In this document: piece after piece, positions 14,665 through 23,481 of the stretch
Numbering within the stretch: the first letter of the stretch is position 1
Layout of the letters: the number at the start of each line of letters is the position of its first letter
Assembly (NCBI GenBank): GCA_030529655.1
Contig: JAUMWJ010000018.1
Span: 1-40,315, forward strand
Length of the DNA: 40,315 nucleotides
Source: Eubacteriales bacterium
GTDB taxonomy: Bacteria; Bacillota; Clostridia; Oscillospirales; Oscillospiraceae
Direction of reading: 5' to 3'
Made by a program: the position numbers and the translations under genes
The notes under the pieces: model-generated
What the model saw: the letters and a program-made list of their open reading frames with translations, nothing else
Database searches by the model: none
What the model was told of the DNA's origin: nothing

Positions 14665-16536
14665 ATGCTTAAAAATAAATCTATTTCTTTGAATTGGCTG
14701 GTGCGCGTCTTTCTGATCATGACGCTGGACGCCGTTTCCATCGCAGGCTCCTTTTTTCTGGCCTTGTGGATTCGTCACGACTTCCACTTCCGTATCATTC
14801 CCATGCGCTATTTGGAGGGATTTTCTCACACCATCGGTTGGTGGGTCGTCATTTGCCTGATTGTCTTTTGGCTTTTCAAGCTATACAACAGCATTTGGAG
14901 TTATGTCAGCATCGATGCGCTTGTCCGTGTGATATTGTCATACGCCGTTCTGCTGGTGCTTGGCTTGATTTTCCGCGCTGTACAGCCATGGTTTATGCCG
15001 CGCTCCTATTATTGCATCGGCCTATTTCTCAGCTTCGTCTGCACAGCCGGCATCCGTTTCTCTTATCGATTGCTGCGTTTGGTGCGGAATCATTTGAACG
15101 GTGCTCTACAAAAGGACAAACTGAAAAATGTTATGATCATCGGTGCCGGCGAGGCGGGTCGCCAGTTAGTGCGCGAATTCGCCATCAACTCCCATCTGCG
15201 CTGCCGTGTTGTTTGTCTGATTGACGACAACCCCGCCAAAAAGGGTCGTATTTTGGAGGGTGTTCATATTGTAGGCGGTCGCGAGGAAATCATCGGTGCC
15301 GCCAAACGCTATAAGGTGTCAAAAATCATCTATGCTATTCCCACCAGTGACGGTGCCACGCGCAAGGAAATTCTTGACATCTGCGACAAGACCGGGTGTG
15401 AGATTCAGGTCGTCCCCGGCATCTATCAGCTGGTCAACGGCGAAGTGCGCGTGAACAAACTACGTAAGGTTTCCGTTCTTGACCTGCTGGGTCGCGACCC
15501 CATCAAGGTCAATCTGGACGAGATCTGCCACTATATCGAGGGCAAAGTTGTCATGGTCACCGGTGGTGGCGGCAGTATCGGCAGCGAATTGTGCCGCCAG
15601 ATCGCCAAAAGCCATCCCAAGCAGTTGATTATTTTTGACATATACGAGAATAATGCGTACGCCATTCAGATGGAGTTGATACGCAATTATCCTAACTTGA
15701 ACCTGGTTGTACTGATTGGTTCTGTGCGTGATCCCAAGCGTTTGGATGACATTTTGGGCGAATACCACCCCGAGTTGGTATTCCATGCCGCTGCACACAA
15801 GCATGTGCCTCTCATGGAGGACAGCCCCAACGAAGCCATTAAAAACAACGTTTTCGGCACCTACAAAATGGCTCACGCTGCTCGGGAATTCGGCGTAAAA
15901 AAGTTTGTGCTGATTTCTACCGATAAGGCCGTCAATCCCACCAATATTATGGGCGCGTCCAAGCGTCTTTGCGAAATGGTAGTGCAGATGATGAGCCGTC
16001 GCGGCGGTACGGAATTTGTGGCGGTGCGTTTCGGCAATGTGCTGGGCAGTAACGGCAGCGTTGTGCCTCTGTTTGAAAAGCAAATTGCCGAAGGTGGTCC
16101 TGTCACCGTAACCCACCCTGATATTACCCGATTTTTCATGACCATTCCCGAAGCCGTGTCCCTGGTTTTGCAGGCAGGATACTATGCTAAGGGCGGCGAG
16201 ATCTTCGTGCTGGATATGGGCCAGCCTGTTAAGATCGATGATATGGCACGCAAACTCATTCATCTGTCCGGTCTGGAGCCGGATGTGGACATTCCCATTA
16301 TCTACACCGGTCTGCGTCCCGGTGAGAAGCTGTATGAGGAACTGTTGATGGGCGAGGAAGGCCTGCATGAAACCGCCAATCAGCTCATTCACATCGGCAA
16401 GCCCATTGAGATGGATGATGCGCTGTTTGCCCGGCAACTCGAGGGCTTGGAAGCTGCCTGCGCAGAAAACGCGGATAATATTAAGGAATTGGTAGCTGAA
16501 ATCACCCCCACCTATCACCCGCAATCGTCACTCTGA
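14665..16536 (+). CDS. Membrane nucleotide-sugar 4,6-dehydratase (WbpM/PglF/CapD-like)
   Basis: A 623-residue FlaA1/WbpM family enzyme. Four to five membrane segments lie in about residues 12-135, then a CoA-binding-like Rossmann domain (VMIIGAGEAG at 155-165), then the catalytic SDR domain beginning VMVTGGGGSIGSE (about 296-308). The active-site region reads STDKAVNPTNIMGASKR: methionine stands where ordinary SDRs have tyrosine, the normal state for this subfamily. Known members convert UDP-GlcNAc to the 4-keto-6-deoxy sugar. The ATG at 14665 lacks a clear ribosome binding site; a TTG at 14647 is an alternative. It starts the unit continuing into a phosphoglycosyl transferase 25 nt later. 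Confidence 0.93.
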   Translation: MLKNKSISLNWLVRVFLIMTLDAVSIAGSFFLALWIRHDFHFRIIPMRYLEGFSHTIGWWVVICLIVFWLFKLYNSIWSYVSIDALVRVILSYAVLLVLGLIFRAVQPWFMPRSYYCIGLFLSFVCTAGIRFSYRLLRLVRNHLNGALQKDKLKNVMIIGAGEAGRQLVREFAINSHLRCRVVCLIDDNPAKKGRILEGVHIVGGREEIIGAAKRYKVSKIIYAIPTSDGATRKEILDICDKTGCEIQVVPGIYQLVNGEVRVNKLRKVSVLDLLGRDPIKVNLDEICHYIEGKVVMVTGGGGSIGSELCRQIAKSHPKQLIIFDIYENNAYAIQMELIRNYPNLNLVVLIGSVRDPKRLDDILGEYHPELVFHAAAHKHVPLMEDSPNEAIKNNVFGTYKMAHAAREFGVKKFVLISTDKAVNPTNIMGASKRLCEMVVQMMSRRGGTEFVAVRFGNVLGSNGSVVPLFEKQIAEGGPVTVTHPDITRFFMTIPEAVSLVLQAGYYAKGGEIFVLDMGQPVKIDDMARKLIHLSGLEPDVDIPIIYTGLRPGEKLYEELLMGEEGLHETANQLIHIGKPIEMDDALFARQLEGLEAACAENADNIKELVAEITPTYHPQSSL

Positions 16537-16561
16537 ACCCTGTATCATTGGAGTAAGTATT

Positions 16562-17182
16562 ATGTATGCACATTTTTGGAAAAGATTGATCGATTTTCTT
16601 CTCTCCTCCATCGGCATTTTGATTCTCTCACCTGTCTTTCTGGTACTGGTCATCGCCATTAAGGTTGACGATCCCGGCCCTGTCTTTTTTCGTCAGAAGC
16701 GGGTGGGTATCCACAAAACTCATTTTTCTATCATGAAATTCCGCACCATGCGGGTGGACACCCCTCACGATATGCCCACTCATCTGCTGAAAAATCCTGA
16801 GCAGTATATTACTCGAGTCGGTCATTTCCTGCGCAAAACCTCGCTGGATGAGCTGCCGCAGATTTTTCAGATTTGGACAGGTAAAATGGCAGTCATCGGT
16901 CCTCGTCCGGCTCTGTGGAATCAGTTTGATTTGATTGCCGAGCGCGATCAATACGGCGCAAACGATGTGCGTCCGGGTCTGACCGGTTGGGCGCAGATCA
17001 ACGGACGCGATGAGCTGGAGATCCCCGTTAAGGCAAAGCTTGACGGTGAATATGTAGAGCATTTGAGCTTCGCATTTGATTGCAAGTGCTTCTTCGGTAC
17101 CATCAGTAAGGTGCTGAAGCACGAGGGTGTTGTCGAAGGCGGCACCGGTCAAATGGAGGGAAACGGGGGTCAGCACGAATGA
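16562..17182 (+). CDS. Phosphoglycosyl transferase (PglC/WcaJ-type initiating sugar transferase)
   Basis: A 206-residue monotopic phosphoglycosyl transferase. A re-entrant hydrophobic N-terminus (about 8-34) is followed by DPGPVFFRQKRVG, MKFRTM, the catalytic pair D96-E97 in TSLDELPQ, GPRPAL and RPGLTGWAQINGR. It transfers a sugar phosphate from a UDP-sugar to undecaprenyl phosphate, the first membrane step of glycan assembly. The length is that of the small PglC form without the extra domains of WbaP/WcaJ. GGAG lies upstream of the ATG. It overlaps the next gene by 4 nt. The donor is likely the product of the neighbouring dehydratase/SDR pair. Confidence 0.93.
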   Translation: MYAHFWKRLIDFLLSSIGILILSPVFLVLVIAIKVDDPGPVFFRQKRVGIHKTHFSIMKFRTMRVDTPHDMPTHLLKNPEQYITRVGHFLRKTSLDELPQIFQIWTGKMAVIGPRPALWNQFDLIAERDQYGANDVRPGLTGWAQINGRDELEIPVKAKLDGEYVEHLSFAFDCKCFFGTISKVLKHEGVVEGGTGQMEGNGGQHE

Positions 17183-17973
17183 AAAGGATCCTGATTACCG
17201 GCAAGGGCAGCTATATTGGCACATCCCTTGCCTCTTATCTGCAGCAATTCCCGCAGGACTATCGCGTCAATACTGTGGATATGATGGGCGATGCGTGGCG
17301 GGATACAGACTTTTCCGTCTATGATGTCGTATTTCACGTAGCAGGCATTGCCCATATCAAAGAAACAGTGGAAAATGCTCACCTTTACTATGAAGTAAAC
17401 CGTGACCTTGCCGTAGATACTGCGGAAAAAGCCAAAAAAGCCGGCGTAAAACACTTTATTTTTCTCAGCTCCATGAGCATTTACGGCAAGATCGAAGGTG
17501 TCATTACCGCCGATACAAAGCCGGATCCTAGCAGTAATTACGGCAAATCCAAGTGGCAGGCGGAAACACAGATCGCCGCATTATGCGATGACAGCTTTGC
17601 TGTATCGGTGCTGCGTCCGCCTATGGTCTACGGTGATGGTTGCAAGGGCAACTATCAGGCGCTGGTCAAATTGGCAAAGATTGCGCCGTTCTGCCCTGAC
17701 TATACTAATCAACGCAGCATGGTGTCCATTACTACGCTGTGCACCTATGTGAAAAATTTGATTGACCGCTGTAAAAGCGGCATCTTCTTCCCGCAGGAGG
17801 CAGATTACGTCTGCACCTGCCGTATGATTGCGGATATTGCCGCGCAAAACGGCAAAAAAATCCCTTTAACACGGCTTCTCAATCCTGTTGTGTCTTTGGC
17901 AAAATGCACGGTCAAGGGGAAAAAGGCGTTTGGTAATCTGATCTACCGGGATCTAACATACCTTCCCCTTTAA
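17179..17973 (+). CDS. NAD-dependent epimerase/reductase (SDR)
   Basis: A 264-residue extended SDR. The nucleotide loop reads ITGKGSYIG (6-14), followed by FLSSMSIYG and the active-site Y121-x3-K125 in SNYGKSK, then VLRPPMVYG. It is somewhat short for UDP-glucose 4-epimerases. By position between a WbpM-type dehydratase and phosphoglycosyl transferase and a glycosyltransferase, it could be the 4-keto reductase giving UDP-QuiNAc or UDP-FucNAc, as in Rhizobium etli WreQ or Pseudomonas WbpV. That is inference; an epimerase role is also possible. It starts in an ATGA overlap with the previous stop. Confidence 0.85.
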   Translation: MKRILITGKGSYIGTSLASYLQQFPQDYRVNTVDMMGDAWRDTDFSVYDVVFHVAGIAHIKETVENAHLYYEVNRDLAVDTAEKAKKAGVKHFIFLSSMSIYGKIEGVITADTKPDPSSNYGKSKWQAETQIAALCDDSFAVSVLRPPMVYGDGCKGNYQALVKLAKIAPFCPDYTNQRSMVSITTLCTYVKNLIDRCKSGIFFPQEADYVCTCRMIADIAAQNGKKIPLTRLLNPVVSLAKCTVKGKKAFGNLIYRDLTYLPL

Positions 17974-17996
17974 TTTATTTTCGGAGGAATTCCTTT

Positions 17997-18761
17997 ATGC
18001 CTACTGTCAGCGTGATTATGCCGGCTTATAACGCAGCGCCCTATATTGAGGCAGCGATCGCATCCGTGCAGCACCAGACCTATACCGACTGGGAGCTGTT
18101 GGTGGTAAACGACTGCTCCAAGGACGACACCGCCGCTATCGTACGGCGATTGGCGGCAGAGGACGAACGCATTATCTTTCTGGAAAACGAAAAAAATTGT
18201 GGCGTATCCTTTACCCGTAACTTTGCTGTTTCTCAGGCGAAAGGTACATGGATCGCCTTTCTGGACAGTGACGATTTGTGGCGGGAGGATAAACTGGAAA
18301 AGCAGATGGTGCAAGTATCCCGGCATCCTGACGGAGTCCTGTTCTATACAGCATCCGGCTTTATTACCTTTGACAATCAGCCGCTGCACTATGTCATGCC
18401 TGCCGAGGAGCAGATGACCTACCGTATGCTGCTGCGGCGCAATTTACTGTCCTGCTCCTCTGTGCTGGTACGCAAGGATGTGATGGAGCAGGTGAAGATG
18501 GGTCATGATCAAATGCACGAGGATTATTCCGCCTGGCTGACGATTCTTAGGCAGTATCCCTGCGCCTACGGAATCAATGAACCGCTTCTGATCTATCGCT
18601 TTACGCCTAACTCCAAGTCCGGCAACCGACTCAAGTCCGCGCGAATGATTTATCGTTCCTACCGCTATGTGGGATATCCCCTTTTGGCAGCAACTTATCT
18701 GATGTGCCGATACACATTTCACAGCGTGAGTAAACGCTATAAAATTGCATCTGCGAAATAA
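17997..18761 (+). CDS. Glycosyltransferase family 2
   Basis: A 254-residue GT-A glycosyltransferase. Seen: the N-terminal VSVIMPAYNAAPYI, SVQHQTYTDWELLVVNDCSKDDT, the metal-binding DxD as FLDSDDLW (about residue 90) and a later HEDYSAWL that fits the catalytic ED pair. It adds a sugar from a nucleotide donor to the growing lipid-linked glycan on the cytoplasmic side. A hydrophobic C-terminal stretch (GYPLLAATYLMCRY) may touch the membrane. CGGAGGAATTCC lies before the ATG. Sugar and linkage cannot be read. Homoserine dehydrogenase begins 12 nt after its stop. Confidence 0.93.
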   Translation: MPTVSVIMPAYNAAPYIEAAIASVQHQTYTDWELLVVNDCSKDDTAAIVRRLAAEDERIIFLENEKNCGVSFTRNFAVSQAKGTWIAFLDSDDLWREDKLEKQMVQVSRHPDGVLFYTASGFITFDNQPLHYVMPAEEQMTYRMLLRRNLLSCSSVLVRKDVMEQVKMGHDQMHEDYSAWLTILRQYPCAYGINEPLLIYRFTPNSKSGNRLKSARMIYRSYRYVGYPLLAATYLMCRYTFHSVSKRYKIASAK

Positions 18762-18773
18762 GGAGAAACTCCC

Positions 18774-19910
18774 ATGAACATCGCTTTACTCGGCTTCGGC
18801 GTCGTCGGCGGCGGCATATATGAATTGGCAAAGGGCCGCACTGACTTGACAGTTTCCCGCGTGTTGGTGCGCCGCGATATTCCCGAAATCGCATCCATTG
18901 CTACCCGCGATTTTAACGATATTTTGAACGATTCCACCATCGACACAGTGGTGGAGGTCATGGGCGGTCTGCATCCGGCCTACGAGTATGTCAGCGCCGC
19001 ATTGCAAGCAAAAAAGAATGTGGTCACCGCCAACAAGGCATTGATTGCCGCCTACTATACGGAACTGACTGCCCTTGCCAAAGAAAACGGCGTGGCATTG
19101 CGCTGCACGGCTGCGATCGGCGGCGGTATCCCGTGGCTTCACAATCTGGAACGCTGCAAGCGTCTGGATACCATCACCGAAGTGGGCGGTATCATGAACG
19201 GCACCACCAACTTTATCATGGACGCCATGCATACCTCTCCCGCCAGCTTCCCTGTTATATTGAAGAAGGCACAGGAGTTGGGTTATGCCGAGGCTGATCC
19301 CAGCGCCGACATTGACGGCGATGATATTCGCCGCAAGCTGGCTATCTCTGCCAACATCGCCTTTGACGCTGTACTGGATGAGGAAAGCATCCCCACTTTC
19401 GGTATTCGCACCGTTACTGACGGTGATATTGCCACCTTCCAAAGTCACGGGTTTGTCTGCAAGATGCTGGCCACGGCGCAAAAGTGCGGCGAAACAGTCT
19501 GTGCGTTTATTGAGCCGACTTTGGTAGATGCTCACGATCTGGAGGCGTCTGTACCAGCAAATTATAACCTTATCAGCTATACCGCCGAGAAGATCGGCCG
19601 TCAGAGTTTCTTCGGTCAGGGTGCAGGACGCTTCCCTACTGCCTCCAATGTGGTGCAGGACTGCCTGGACATTATAGGCGGTCAGACGTCATTCTATACT
19701 GAGGATATGGCACCCGCAGAACTGGAGGACGCTGTGGCACATCCCTACTATGTCCGCACCGCCTGCACAGATCGTTGGCTCGAGAGCATTACCGTGGATT
19801 GCTGGGACAGCGGTGTCATTACTTCTGCGATCAGCTCCCATGAAATGATCCGCTGGGCCAAGCGGCACCTATCCAAAGATCCCACCTGCTTTATCGCAGG
19901 CATTCGCTGA
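18774..19910 (+). CDS. hom: Homoserine dehydrogenase, short form without ACT domain
   Basis: A 378-residue homoserine dehydrogenase: aspartate semialdehyde and NAD(P)H to homoserine, the branch point to threonine and methionine. Seen: the Rossmann loop GFGVVGGG (7-14), ANKALIA, GGGIPWL, the family signature around AEADPSADIDGDDIRRKLA and GQGAGRFPTASNVV. The usual C-terminal ACT domain for threonine feedback is lacking; the protein simply ends after about 378 residues. AAGGAGAAA precedes the ATG. It follows the glycosyltransferase by 12 nt with no terminator between, so it is co-transcribed with surface-glycan genes. No thrB, thrC or aspartokinase is nearby. Confidence 0.94.
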   Translation: MNIALLGFGVVGGGIYELAKGRTDLTVSRVLVRRDIPEIASIATRDFNDILNDSTIDTVVEVMGGLHPAYEYVSAALQAKKNVVTANKALIAAYYTELTALAKENGVALRCTAAIGGGIPWLHNLERCKRLDTITEVGGIMNGTTNFIMDAMHTSPASFPVILKKAQELGYAEADPSADIDGDDIRRKLAISANIAFDAVLDEESIPTFGIRTVTDGDIATFQSHGFVCKMLATAQKCGETVCAFIEPTLVDAHDLEASVPANYNLISYTAEKIGRQSFFGQGAGRFPTASNVVQDCLDIIGGQTSFYTEDMAPAELEDAVAHPYYVRTACTDRWLESITVDCWDSGVITSAISSHEMIRWAKRHLSKDPTCFIAGIR

Positions 19911-19917
19911 TAACTTT

Positions 19918-19955
19918 GCCCCGTCAAGCTGTGCGCTTGACGGGGCCGGTTTCCA
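19918..19955 (+). terminator. Terminator after hom
   Basis: A 12-bp stem GCCCCGTCAAGC/GCTTGACGGGGC with a 5-nt loop begins 8 nt after the stop codon. It is followed by only a short T run (GGTTTCC), so efficiency is uncertain. The roughly 200 nt from here to spoVT hold no gene I recognise. Confidence 0.75.
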
Positions 19956-20154
19956 TATGTTATGAAAAATTTATTCTTTGTTCAAATAATCGTCAGTGCG
20001 ATGTGCTACGCTATGGCATTGGTGGTATAGATGAGCCGCCGGATTTCGGCGAATTATTTATTTGGATAATTTTTTGCATAAAACAGAAAGCATATTTTGT
20101 CCTATGCGGCAAATACTACCTTTGCAATGATATGAATCAAAGGGAGTTTTGTAT

Positions 20155-20694
20155 ATGAAAGCAACAGGAATTGTGAGAAGAATAGACGACCTGGGTCGTG
20201 TAGTTATTCCGAAAGAAATCAGAAGAACCATGAGAATTCGTGAGGGTGACCCGCTGGAGATTTACACCACCCGTGACGGAGAGGTGATCTTCAAGAAATA
20301 TTCCCTGATCGGCGGCTTGGAGGAGTTTGCCGCGCAGTTTTGTGATACGCTCAATCGCAACACTGATTTTACCGCCGCTATTACTGACCGCGACAGCATT
20401 ATCGCCATTGCCGGCTTAGGAAAGCGCGAATTGTTAGGCAAGCAGATTTCCGAGGAACTGGAAAAGATTATGGAAAACCGCGACATCTATCTGTTTAACG
20501 GTGATTCGCGTCTGGTATTTGCCACCGACGGCAACGACAAGTTTTCCGTAGCTGTGGCCGCCCCTATCATCTGTGCAGGTGATGTGTTGGGCATGGTGCT
20601 CTTTCTATCCGACAGCCGTCATCAGGCAGGGGAAAGCGAATATAAGCTGGCGCAGACCGTAGCAGGTTTCCTCGGCAAAAATATGGAAAGCTGA
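20155..20694 (+). CDS. spoVT: Stage V sporulation regulator SpoVT
   Basis: A 179-residue SpoVT. The N-terminal swapped-hairpin AbrB domain (about 1-50) is nearly the Bacillus sequence: MKATGIVRRIDDLGRVVIPK, then EIRRT and IREGDPLEIY. The C-terminal GAF-like domain (about 60-179) ends in VAGFLGKNMES. In Bacillus it is a forespore transcription factor under sigma-G that tunes late sporulation genes, so this organism very likely forms spores or descends from a spore former. The ATG at 20155 is preceded by AAAGGGAG. I could not place a confident sigma-G or sigma-A promoter in the AT-rich 200 nt upstream. It is monocistronic, ending at a bidirectional terminator. Confidence 0.96.
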   Translation: MKATGIVRRIDDLGRVVIPKEIRRTMRIREGDPLEIYTTRDGEVIFKKYSLIGGLEEFAAQFCDTLNRNTDFTAAITDRDSIIAIAGLGKRELLGKQISEELEKIMENRDIYLFNGDSRLVFATDGNDKFSVAVAAPIICAGDVLGMVLFLSDSRHQAGESEYKLAQTVAGFLGKNMES

Positions 20695-20707
20695 TCCCTT
20701 CACAAAA

Positions 20708-20745
20708 AAAGAACCCGAATGCGGAATATGGCATTCGGGTTCTTT
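20708..20745. terminator. Bidirectional terminator between spoVT and livF
   Basis: A 15-bp perfect stem AAAGAACCCGAATGC/GCATTCGGGTTCTTT with an 8-nt loop and A/T tracts on both sides serves both converging genes. Confidence 0.93.
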
Positions 20746-20748
20746 TTA

Positions 20749-21462
20749 TCAGTTCTTTTTCTTGCCCAAGTAGGCTTCCTTAATGGAGTCATCGGCCAGC
20801 AATTCCGCGCCGGTACCCTGTTTGGTAATATTACCGGTTTCCAGCACATAGGCGTAGTCGGCGATTTTCAGCGCCATATTGGCATTCTGCTCGATCAGCA
20901 GTACCGTCACACCCTGCTCATTGATGGTCTTGATAATGGAGAAAATGTCCTGCACCACCAGCGGAGCCAAGCCCAAAGACGGCTCATCCATCATCAGCAC
21001 CTTTGGGCGGCTCATCAACGCGCGGCCCACAGCCAGCATCTGCTGTTCACCGCCCGAGAGTGTACCGGCCAACTGCCAGTGACGCTCCTCCAGACGGGGA
21101 AACAGAGAGTACACCCACTTGATGTCCTCCTGAATACCGTCCTTATCCTTGCGCAGGTATGCACCGGCCTTCAGGTTTTCCAGAACGGTCAAGTTGGCAA
21201 ATACACGGCGACCTTCAGGAGAATGTGCAATGCCTTCTTCCAGAATCTTATTGATGGGCAGTCCCAGCAGTTCCTTATCGTTATAGGTAATTGAGCCGCT
21301 GTCCGCCTTGACAAGGCCGGAAATGGTACGCAGCATGGTGGACTTACCGGCACCGTTGGCGCCGATCAGCGTAACGATCTTGCCATCAGGCACTTCCAGA
21401 TCAATACCGCGCAGAGCCTTGATGCCGCCGTAGGATACATGTAAATCTTTAATCTTCAGCAT
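20749..21462 (-). CDS. livF: Branched-chain amino acid ABC transporter ATPase LivF
   Basis: A 237-residue ATPase. Walker A is GANGAGKST, the signature LSGGEQQMLAVGRAL, Walker B VLMMDEPSLGLAP, and the switch histidine is absent, with LLIEQN at that place as is normal for LivF. It powers import through LivH/LivM together with LivG. The starting MLKIKDLHVSYGGIKAL is typical. Its start overlaps the livG end by 14 nt, implying translational coupling. It is the last gene of livKHMGF, 4 nt from a bidirectional terminator. Confidence 0.96.
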   Translation of the reverse strand: MLKIKDLHVSYGGIKALRGIDLEVPDGKIVTLIGANGAGKSTMLRTISGLVKADSGSITYNDKELLGLPINKILEEGIAHSPEGRRVFANLTVLENLKAGAYLRKDKDGIQEDIKWVYSLFPRLEERHWQLAGTLSGGEQQMLAVGRALMSRPKVLMMDEPSLGLAPLVVQDIFSIIKTINEQGVTVLLIEQNANMALKIADYAYVLETGNITKQGTGAELLADDSIKEAYLGKKKN

Positions 21463-22303
21463 CGTCAGCCACCCCCAAATATGCGTCGATCACGTGTTCG
21501 TTATTCTGAATCTCCTCGGGCACACCGTGTGCGATCAGTTTGCCAAAATCCAATACATAGATGCGATCGGCAATATTCATCACCAGATCCATATGGTGCT
21601 CGATGAGCAGAATGGTGATCTGGAACTTCTGGCGGATCTGACCGATAAACTCCGTCAATTCCAGCGTTTCCTGCGGATTCATACCGGCAGCCGGCTCATC
21701 CAACAACAAAAGCGTGGGATTGGTGGCCAATGCGCGAGCGATCTCCAGTCGGCGCTGTTTACCGTAGGGCAGACTGGTAGCCAGCTCGTCCTTCACATCG
21801 GACAGGCCCACCAACTCCAGCAGTTCTTCCACTTCCTGACGCTGCTTCGCTTCCTCTTTTTTATTGCCGCGGAAGGTAGCAGAAAACAGATTGCTGTTGC
21901 GGCGCATATGCTTGGCGATCAACACATTGTCAAACACCGTCATGGACTTCCACAAGCGGATATTCTGGAAGGTACGAGCCATGCCCATCGCTGTGATCTG
22001 ATCGGGCGTGGGCTCTTTTACATGGGTATAGTCACCATTGTGTTCACCCTTGTAGAGCTTTTTCATCTTGCCCTGAGGATGGTTCTCCACGATACACTCA
22101 CCGTTGAACCACACACAGCCGTTGGTCGGTGCATACACGCCGGTAATCACATTGAAAGCAGTGGTCTTACCGGCACCGTTGGGGCCGATAAGTGCCACGA
22201 TTTCGCCCTCATTGATTTCCATGCTCAGATTGTCGACAGCGACCACGCCGCCGAACTGCATGGTGGCGTTTTCTACGCGCAGAACATTTTTCTTCTCACT
22301 CAT
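21449..22303 (-). CDS. livG: Branched-chain amino acid ABC transporter ATPase LivG
   Basis: A 284-residue ATPase. Walker A is GPNGAGKTT, the signature region is SLPYGKQRRLEIARAL (the LivG variant of LSGGQ), Walker B is LLLLDEPAAGMNP, and the switch region reads LLIEHHMDLVM. It is longer than a minimal ABC ATPase because of an insert around residues 75-105 (KLYKGEHNGDYTHVKEP), which other LivG proteins also have. It pairs with LivF on the LivHM channel. Its start overlaps the livM stop by 4 nt. Confidence 0.96.
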   Translation of the reverse strand: MSEKKNVLRVENATMQFGGVVAVDNLSMEINEGEIVALIGPNGAGKTTAFNVITGVYAPTNGCVWFNGECIVENHPQGKMKKLYKGEHNGDYTHVKEPTPDQITAMGMARTFQNIRLWKSMTVFDNVLIAKHMRRNSNLFSATFRGNKKEEAKQRQEVEELLELVGLSDVKDELATSLPYGKQRRLEIARALATNPTLLLLDEPAAGMNPQETLELTEFIGQIRQKFQITILLIEHHMDLVMNIADRIYVLDFGKLIAHGVPEEIQNNEHVIDAYLGVADDAED

Positions 22304-23466
22304 TTGGACGCCACCTCCTTTTTCTTCGCCAGTTTTTTCTTCCAGCCGGCAATCACATCGGGCAGCTCACGGTCACCCATGATACCTTTGCGGAAGAACA
22401 GCACCACGATCATGATGATGACGGAGAACACCACCAGGCGGAAACCGTTACGGAAGATAGTGGGTGCATTGATGCCCAGGAAAGAACCGGAGTCCAGACC
22501 GCGCAGCCACCATTCGGAAGCCGCCACAAACAGCAGCGAACCGATGATAGAACCGGTGATGGAGCCGATACCGCCCAACACCACCATCAGCAAAATTTCG
22601 TAGGTCATGGCTGCCTTGAAGTTACTGGCCTGTGCAATAGACAGCACCATGGCCATCGTCGCACCGGACACACCGGCAAAGAAGGAACTGACCACGAAGG
22701 AAATCATCTTATGCTTGGCAAGGCCGATACCCATTGCCTCGGCAGCCACTTCATCATCACGAATGGCTTTAAAGGCGCGTCCGTATGTAGAGTTGACCAG
22801 CAGCACGATTACAATAATAGAAACCGTTGCGATCAGCACAGGCACGAATGTAGCCAGCGTAATGGTCTTGCCGCCGACAACCAAACGGAAGGAACTGGTG
22901 CGGGTAAAGCTCTTGAGCAGATTGGAGCCGTTGGTCACGGGGCCCAGCTTGCTCCACTGGAATACAGCACGGATAATTTCCGCAAAGCCCAGCGTAGCAA
23001 TCGCCAGATAGTCGGATTTCAGGCGCAGAACAGGCAGGCCGATCAAGTATGCCAGCAGTGCCGCCGCCAAACCGGCGAGGATCACAGACAGCGTTACACC
23101 CAGCACGGTGCCGAAACCGCCCATGGCGTTTCCGAATACCTCAGGGAATGAGATGCGTACCACGGCATCGTAGTATTGATATACCGTGTCGCGAGCAGCA
23201 GCAGGAATGGAGAAGATGGCATAGGTATAGGCGCCGATCAGCATAAAGCCGGCGTGTCCCAGAGAAAACAGGCCCGTAAAGCCGTTCAGCAGGTTCATGG
23301 ACACGGCAGCCAACGCATACACAGAGCCCTTCTGCAGCACGGTCAACAGCATGGACATCTTGTCTGTGGGCTTGATGACCTGATCCAGTACGATAACAAG
23401 CACCAAAAACAGTGCGACCGAAATCAAGGAGATAAAGGATTTTTTGTTGTCTTTCTTGTTCAGCAT
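22300..23466 (-). CDS. livM: Branched-chain amino acid ABC transporter permease LivM
   Basis: A 388-residue permease with about ten hydrophobic segments. LivM marks are NLLNGFTGLFSLGHAGFMLIGAY, LPVLRLKSDYLAIATLGFAEI, the EAA-loop region AFKAIRDDEVAAEAMGI and VVLGGIGSITGSIIGS. It forms half of the membrane channel with LivH. The C-terminus is rich in lysine. GGAGG lies about 9 nt before the ATG. It lies 15 nt behind livH. Confidence 0.96.
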   Translation of the reverse strand: MLNKKDNKKSFISLISVALFLVLVIVLDQVIKPTDKMSMLLTVLQKGSVYALAAVSMNLLNGFTGLFSLGHAGFMLIGAYTYAIFSIPAAARDTVYQYYDAVVRISFPEVFGNAMGGFGTVLGVTLSVILAGLAAALLAYLIGLPVLRLKSDYLAIATLGFAEIIRAVFQWSKLGPVTNGSNLLKSFTRTSSFRLVVGGKTITLATFVPVLIATVSIIVIVLLVNSTYGRAFKAIRDDEVAAEAMGIGLAKHKMISFVVSSFFAGVSGATMAMVLSIAQASNFKAAMTYEILLMVVLGGIGSITGSIIGSLLFVAASEWWLRGLDSGSFLGINAPTIFRNGFRLVVFSVIIMIVVLFFRKGIMGDRELPDVIAGWKKKLAKKKEVASK

Positions 23467-23481
23467 ATATATCCTCCCTCC

